Shown piece after piece: positions 60,718-64,000 of a stretch of DNA of 64,000 bases. The stretch covers positions 58,480 through 122,479 of the forward strand of contig CAMEWS010000001.1 in NCBI GenBank assembly GCA_945946765.1. The letters are read 5' to 3'. Both the position numbers and the translations under genes were made by a program. Below the pieces are notes generated by a model. The model worked only from the letters and a program-made list of their open reading frames with translations. It was not told the origin of the DNA and made no database searches. This stretch comes from an uncultured Clostridia bacterium (GTDB lineage Bacteria; Cyanobacteriota; Vampirovibrionia; Gastranaerophilales; Gastranaerophilaceae). Position 1 is the first letter of the stretch, and each line of letters starts with the position of its first letter.

Positions 60718-60808
60718 ATTATGACGTTTGTAACAATCTGTAAATCTTTAATATTTTTTTTAGCAAAAAAATTTTTTTACCTGTATTCTAATTTGAGAGA
60801 GGTATTAA

Positions 60809-62161
60809 ATGAGATTTAGGACAATACAAGTGCATCCTGTGTTTTGTGGTAAGGTACATGTTTATTCTGATTTTGACGGGACATATTGTCCTGAAAGACA
60901 TTCTGTCATGCATAATCCTGTTCAAAATCCTCAAATGCTAAAATATTGTAAAAAAATGGATGATTTTTTTAAATCGACCGAAAATGACATAGATTTTTCT
61001 GTAACTACAGGAAGAACGTTTGGTGAATTTGAAGCTGTATCTTGGCTTTTAAAATTAAGAAATTATAGATTACCTTTACCTAAAAGTGTAATAGTTAAAA
61101 ATGGTAGTGATGAGTATATAAAACAAGGTACGGACAGAGATTTTTATGATAATGGGGTATTTCCGTACAGTTATCAAAATACTTCTAAAGAAAAAGAGAA
61201 TAAAATCAAATTTTTAACAAATTGGGATGGTGAAAAAATTCAAGAGCATATTAAATCTGCTGCTAAAAAACTCTGTCTTAAGTTTGTAGAAGCAGAAAGT
61301 GAAAACTCTGTTAAGGACTATGGCGATAAATCTTTATTTAGCAAAGGTAAACTTAATCCTTTTGAATGGAGTAAAATGCCATACAACGAAGAAGGTTTTT
61401 TACAACACGAAAATCCTATTGTTGATTTTGAATTAGGTTCAAGAAATGACGGAAAACTTAAGGTTAATCTTGTTTTTCCACCCGATTATGATTATTGCCC
61501 GTTTAGGCATTATGTTTATGATACTTGTGTAAATGATATAAAATCTTATTTGCATGATAACAATATTAATTATTTTCAATCTTGGGAGGTTGCAAATCGT
61601 AAAAATCATTTTAGAAAATCCTTGACCATTACACCTAAAATTGACGATAAGGAACTTACAAAAGTTTTTGATACCAAAGAAGCAGTTGCAGATGCTATTA
61701 AAAATAACAATTTGGTAATTGTTGCCGGAGATGGTTCAAATGATTTTGAAATGTTGAATCCCCTTGAATATATTTCAAAACAAGAATGGGAACAATATGC
61801 TGCAAATACAAGTTGCCCTGAGTTTTTTTATGGAGATATGAGGAAAAAACTGAGAGATTTGAGACATTTGTATAAAGGTTATGATACAGAGTACATCAAT
61901 GATTTGCGTAATGAATTAACTGAAAATGGTTTTTTGGAAAAATTGGAAGAAATGCCGTTGGTTGGTATTGTCGTAAAAAAAGGTAATTCGAATTTACAAA
62001 AATTAGTTGATACTTTTTCAAGGTCGGGAAAAATTATTGAAGTTGAAAACGGACAACTTGATGAAGGAATAAAAAGAGCAATTAGAAATTATATGAATAT
62101 TAATAATAATTTTAAAATTGATATGACAGAAAATTTAAGAAAAATTGTAGAGAGTAATTAA
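60809..62161 (+). CDS. HAD-superfamily hydrolase-like protein (sucrose-phosphatase-like)
   Basis: VHVYSDFDGTYCPE (DxDGT), DFSVTTGRTFGEFE, VIVAGDGSNDFEML; N-terminal HPVFCGK motif. Confidence 0.65.
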   Translation: MRFRTIQVHPVFCGKVHVYSDFDGTYCPERHSVMHNPVQNPQMLKYCKKMDDFFKSTENDIDFSVTTGRTFGEFEAVSWLLKLRNYRLPLPKSVIVKNGSDEYIKQGTDRDFYDNGVFPYSYQNTSKEKENKIKFLTNWDGEKIQEHIKSAAKKLCLKFVEAESENSVKDYGDKSLFSKGKLNPFEWSKMPYNEEGFLQHENPIVDFELGSRNDGKLKVNLVFPPDYDYCPFRHYVYDTCVNDIKSYLHDNNINYFQSWEVANRKNHFRKSLTITPKIDDKELTKVFDTKEAVADAIKNNNLVIVAGDGSNDFEMLNPLEYISKQEWEQYAANTSCPEFFYGDMRKKLRDLRHLYKGYDTEYINDLRNELTENGFLEKLEEMPLVGIVVKKGNSNLQKLVDTFSRSGKIIEVENGQLDEGIKRAIRNYMNINNNFKIDMTENLRKIVESN

Positions 62162-62188
62162 TAAAAGTAACCAAGAGAGGTTAGATGT

Positions 62189-63892
62189 ATGAAAATTGTT
62201 AGTTCCGTAAATAGTGTAGCAAGAAATAAAAAATATAATACAAGTTTTAAATCGGTTGATTTGTTAGAGTATAATAATAAATATCTTTCTCTTAAGAATC
62301 AAGTTTATAATGAATTGTCAAAATTTGATAGCGGAGCAGATAATGTATCTCTTTTGGGTGAAGGAAAATTTGGCAGTGCATATAGATTTAAAAATTCACA
62401 ACTTAGAAATGTCGTTATAAAAAAGAGTAAAAAAGAATATAAAGATAATTATGAACTTGAATATAAAAATCTTGTACAAGTACCTAATGATAAGATTGGT
62501 GGACAGACTGCCATAGCTAGAGCATACAATCCTTCAACTAAAGAATATTATATGCTATCGACAATGGCAGAAGGTAAAGAAATTTCTAATTTTAACAGGT
62601 ATACTGATAATCATTTGAAAAGCTTGTTTAACAAGATGTTTGAACTTGATAAAGTAGGTATTTATCATGGTGATTTAAACGGTAAAAATATATTGCTTAC
62701 TAAGTCAGGCGATATTAATTTTATCGATTATCAGTGGGCACAGATTGTGCCTAAAGGTAATTTCTTTGATGAAGTGAAAACAAAAATGTTGTTATTACCT
62801 GTTTCTCATTTCCCTGAGAATGCTCAAATGTTTGAAATGGCAACAATGCCATATTATTTGGAAAGTATTGGTTCTCAAAGTGACAAAGAACAATTTTTAA
62901 AATTTTATTTTAAGAATAAAGCAGAGTATCATGCAAAAAGATGTCAATATATTAAGAAAATTACACAGAATTGGCCATATTTTAGTGAACTTTCTCAAAT
63001 ACGTGATGCTATTGCATCAGAACAGGCAAAAGCAAAGGTTTATAGGAACATACCTGATTCAATATTAAAGCTTGAACTGAAAAAATTTCAATTTCTTTCT
63101 GATTATCGTGATGCATTCGGGCATGTTGACCCACATATATTTGAGAGAAACATTCTTGCTTCAACATCTTCGTATTTATGTTCAATAAGTGCAGTTCAAG
63201 ATTTTAGAAATGAAATTGCAAAACTGTTACGAACCTGTGTAGATAGCGATATGAAAGCTTATTTGAAGGCACAACAAACTTATGGTGATTATTGGTATGA
63301 TAGTTTAAGAACTTTTTCTTCCGACACTTTTGATTATGTTATGAGGGCAATAACAAAAAATCTTAATGTGGATGAAACTAAATACGATTTTTATACAAAT
63401 GACAGAAATCCAAGATTAATGAAGGCAAACAGAGAAGTTCTTGCGGCAATGGATAGTCGCTTTCAAACGACTTATGACAAAAATTTCTCAGTACCGTATG
63501 GCTTAAAAGATAAAATGCATAATATATTTAGTGCACCTATGGAATCTATCAAACCATTGTCACAAATAACTAATTTGAAAGCTTATCATAGACGTAAAAA
63601 AATTCAACATGCATATGGTGAATTGAAAAATTTTGAAAGAAACGGTCAAGTTTTAGATTTATTAAATACTGCTGAAGTGATGACCTTAAAAGCTCGCGAA
63701 TTTAAAAGTTATGCATATCATAATATGAGTTCTCTGACATTGGATAGGCTTCTTGATAAACTTTTAAGAGATTCAGTTGAGTTTACAGAAAATTTATATA
63801 ACACTATATTAAGAGGCCTGTCTGAATATGATGCTAACAGGATACTTGTTCAAGGTTATAAAAATATGCGTAAATTTGTTACTAAAGTCTGA
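62189..63892 (+). CDS. Eukaryotic-like protein-kinase-fold protein
   Basis: LLGEGKFGSAYRFKNSQLRNVVIKKS (Gly loop/VxIK), GIYHGDLNGKNILLTKSGDINFIDYQWA (HGDxxxxN, D in DYQ); N-terminal NTSFKS motif. Confidence 0.65.
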   Translation: MKIVSSVNSVARNKKYNTSFKSVDLLEYNNKYLSLKNQVYNELSKFDSGADNVSLLGEGKFGSAYRFKNSQLRNVVIKKSKKEYKDNYELEYKNLVQVPNDKIGGQTAIARAYNPSTKEYYMLSTMAEGKEISNFNRYTDNHLKSLFNKMFELDKVGIYHGDLNGKNILLTKSGDINFIDYQWAQIVPKGNFFDEVKTKMLLLPVSHFPENAQMFEMATMPYYLESIGSQSDKEQFLKFYFKNKAEYHAKRCQYIKKITQNWPYFSELSQIRDAIASEQAKAKVYRNIPDSILKLELKKFQFLSDYRDAFGHVDPHIFERNILASTSSYLCSISAVQDFRNEIAKLLRTCVDSDMKAYLKAQQTYGDYWYDSLRTFSSDTFDYVMRAITKNLNVDETKYDFYTNDRNPRLMKANREVLAAMDSRFQTTYDKNFSVPYGLKDKMHNIFSAPMESIKPLSQITNLKAYHRRKKIQHAYGELKNFERNGQVLDLLNTAEVMTLKAREFKSYAYHNMSSLTLDRLLDKLLRDSVEFTENLYNTILRGLSEYDANRILVQGYKNMRKFVTKV

Positions 63893-64000
63893 TAATAATT
63901 TTTTTCAGCAAAGTATGGTATGTTTTAACACACCTTTAATTTATCAACCCAATGACTTAATCATATTCAACAATAAATTAGCTTGAAAATACTGAGTTTG

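Overview
AT-rich 64-kb bacterial chromosome segment. An RpaB/Ycf27-like response regulator, the overall gene content and the low GC suggest a non-photosynthetic gut cyanobacterial lineage (Vampirovibrionia/Melainabacteria, Gastranaerophilales-like); this is inference, not a database result. Much of the window is core metabolism: tsaD (partial), thrS, class I fumarase, hisS, tyrA, eda, cdaA, lysA, a three-ORF split glutamate synthase, leuC, gdhA, adhE, an EmrAB-like efflux operon with MarR, pnuC and one tRNA-His. Accessory content of most interest: (1) a compact, apparently undescribed RiPP-type cassette at 30.3-32.0 kb: a 62-aa Cys-containing precursor ending GPTCGIDCCAL, a PqqD-like RRE protein coupled through TAATG, and a radical SAM/SPASM maturase; (2) six otherwise unrelated proteins sharing a short motif of type [P/N]-[I/V]-[S/H]-F-x-G near the N terminus, several with effector-like domains (GNAT-like, Zeta/P-loop kinase, HAD, protein-kinase-like); (3) an accessory island at the tRNA-His 3' end with a 71-bp direct repeat, a HigBA-type toxin-antitoxin pair, an ADP-ribosyltransferase-like protein and a separate 33-bp identical element inside diverged small coding sequences; (4) two candidate small RNAs with hairpin / ACUCCU / terminator architecture; (5) a Rex-like operator over the predicted adhE start site; (6) a radical SAM gene within a glycan-type cluster. 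All calls come from reading the sequence and supplied ORFs; no searches were run.
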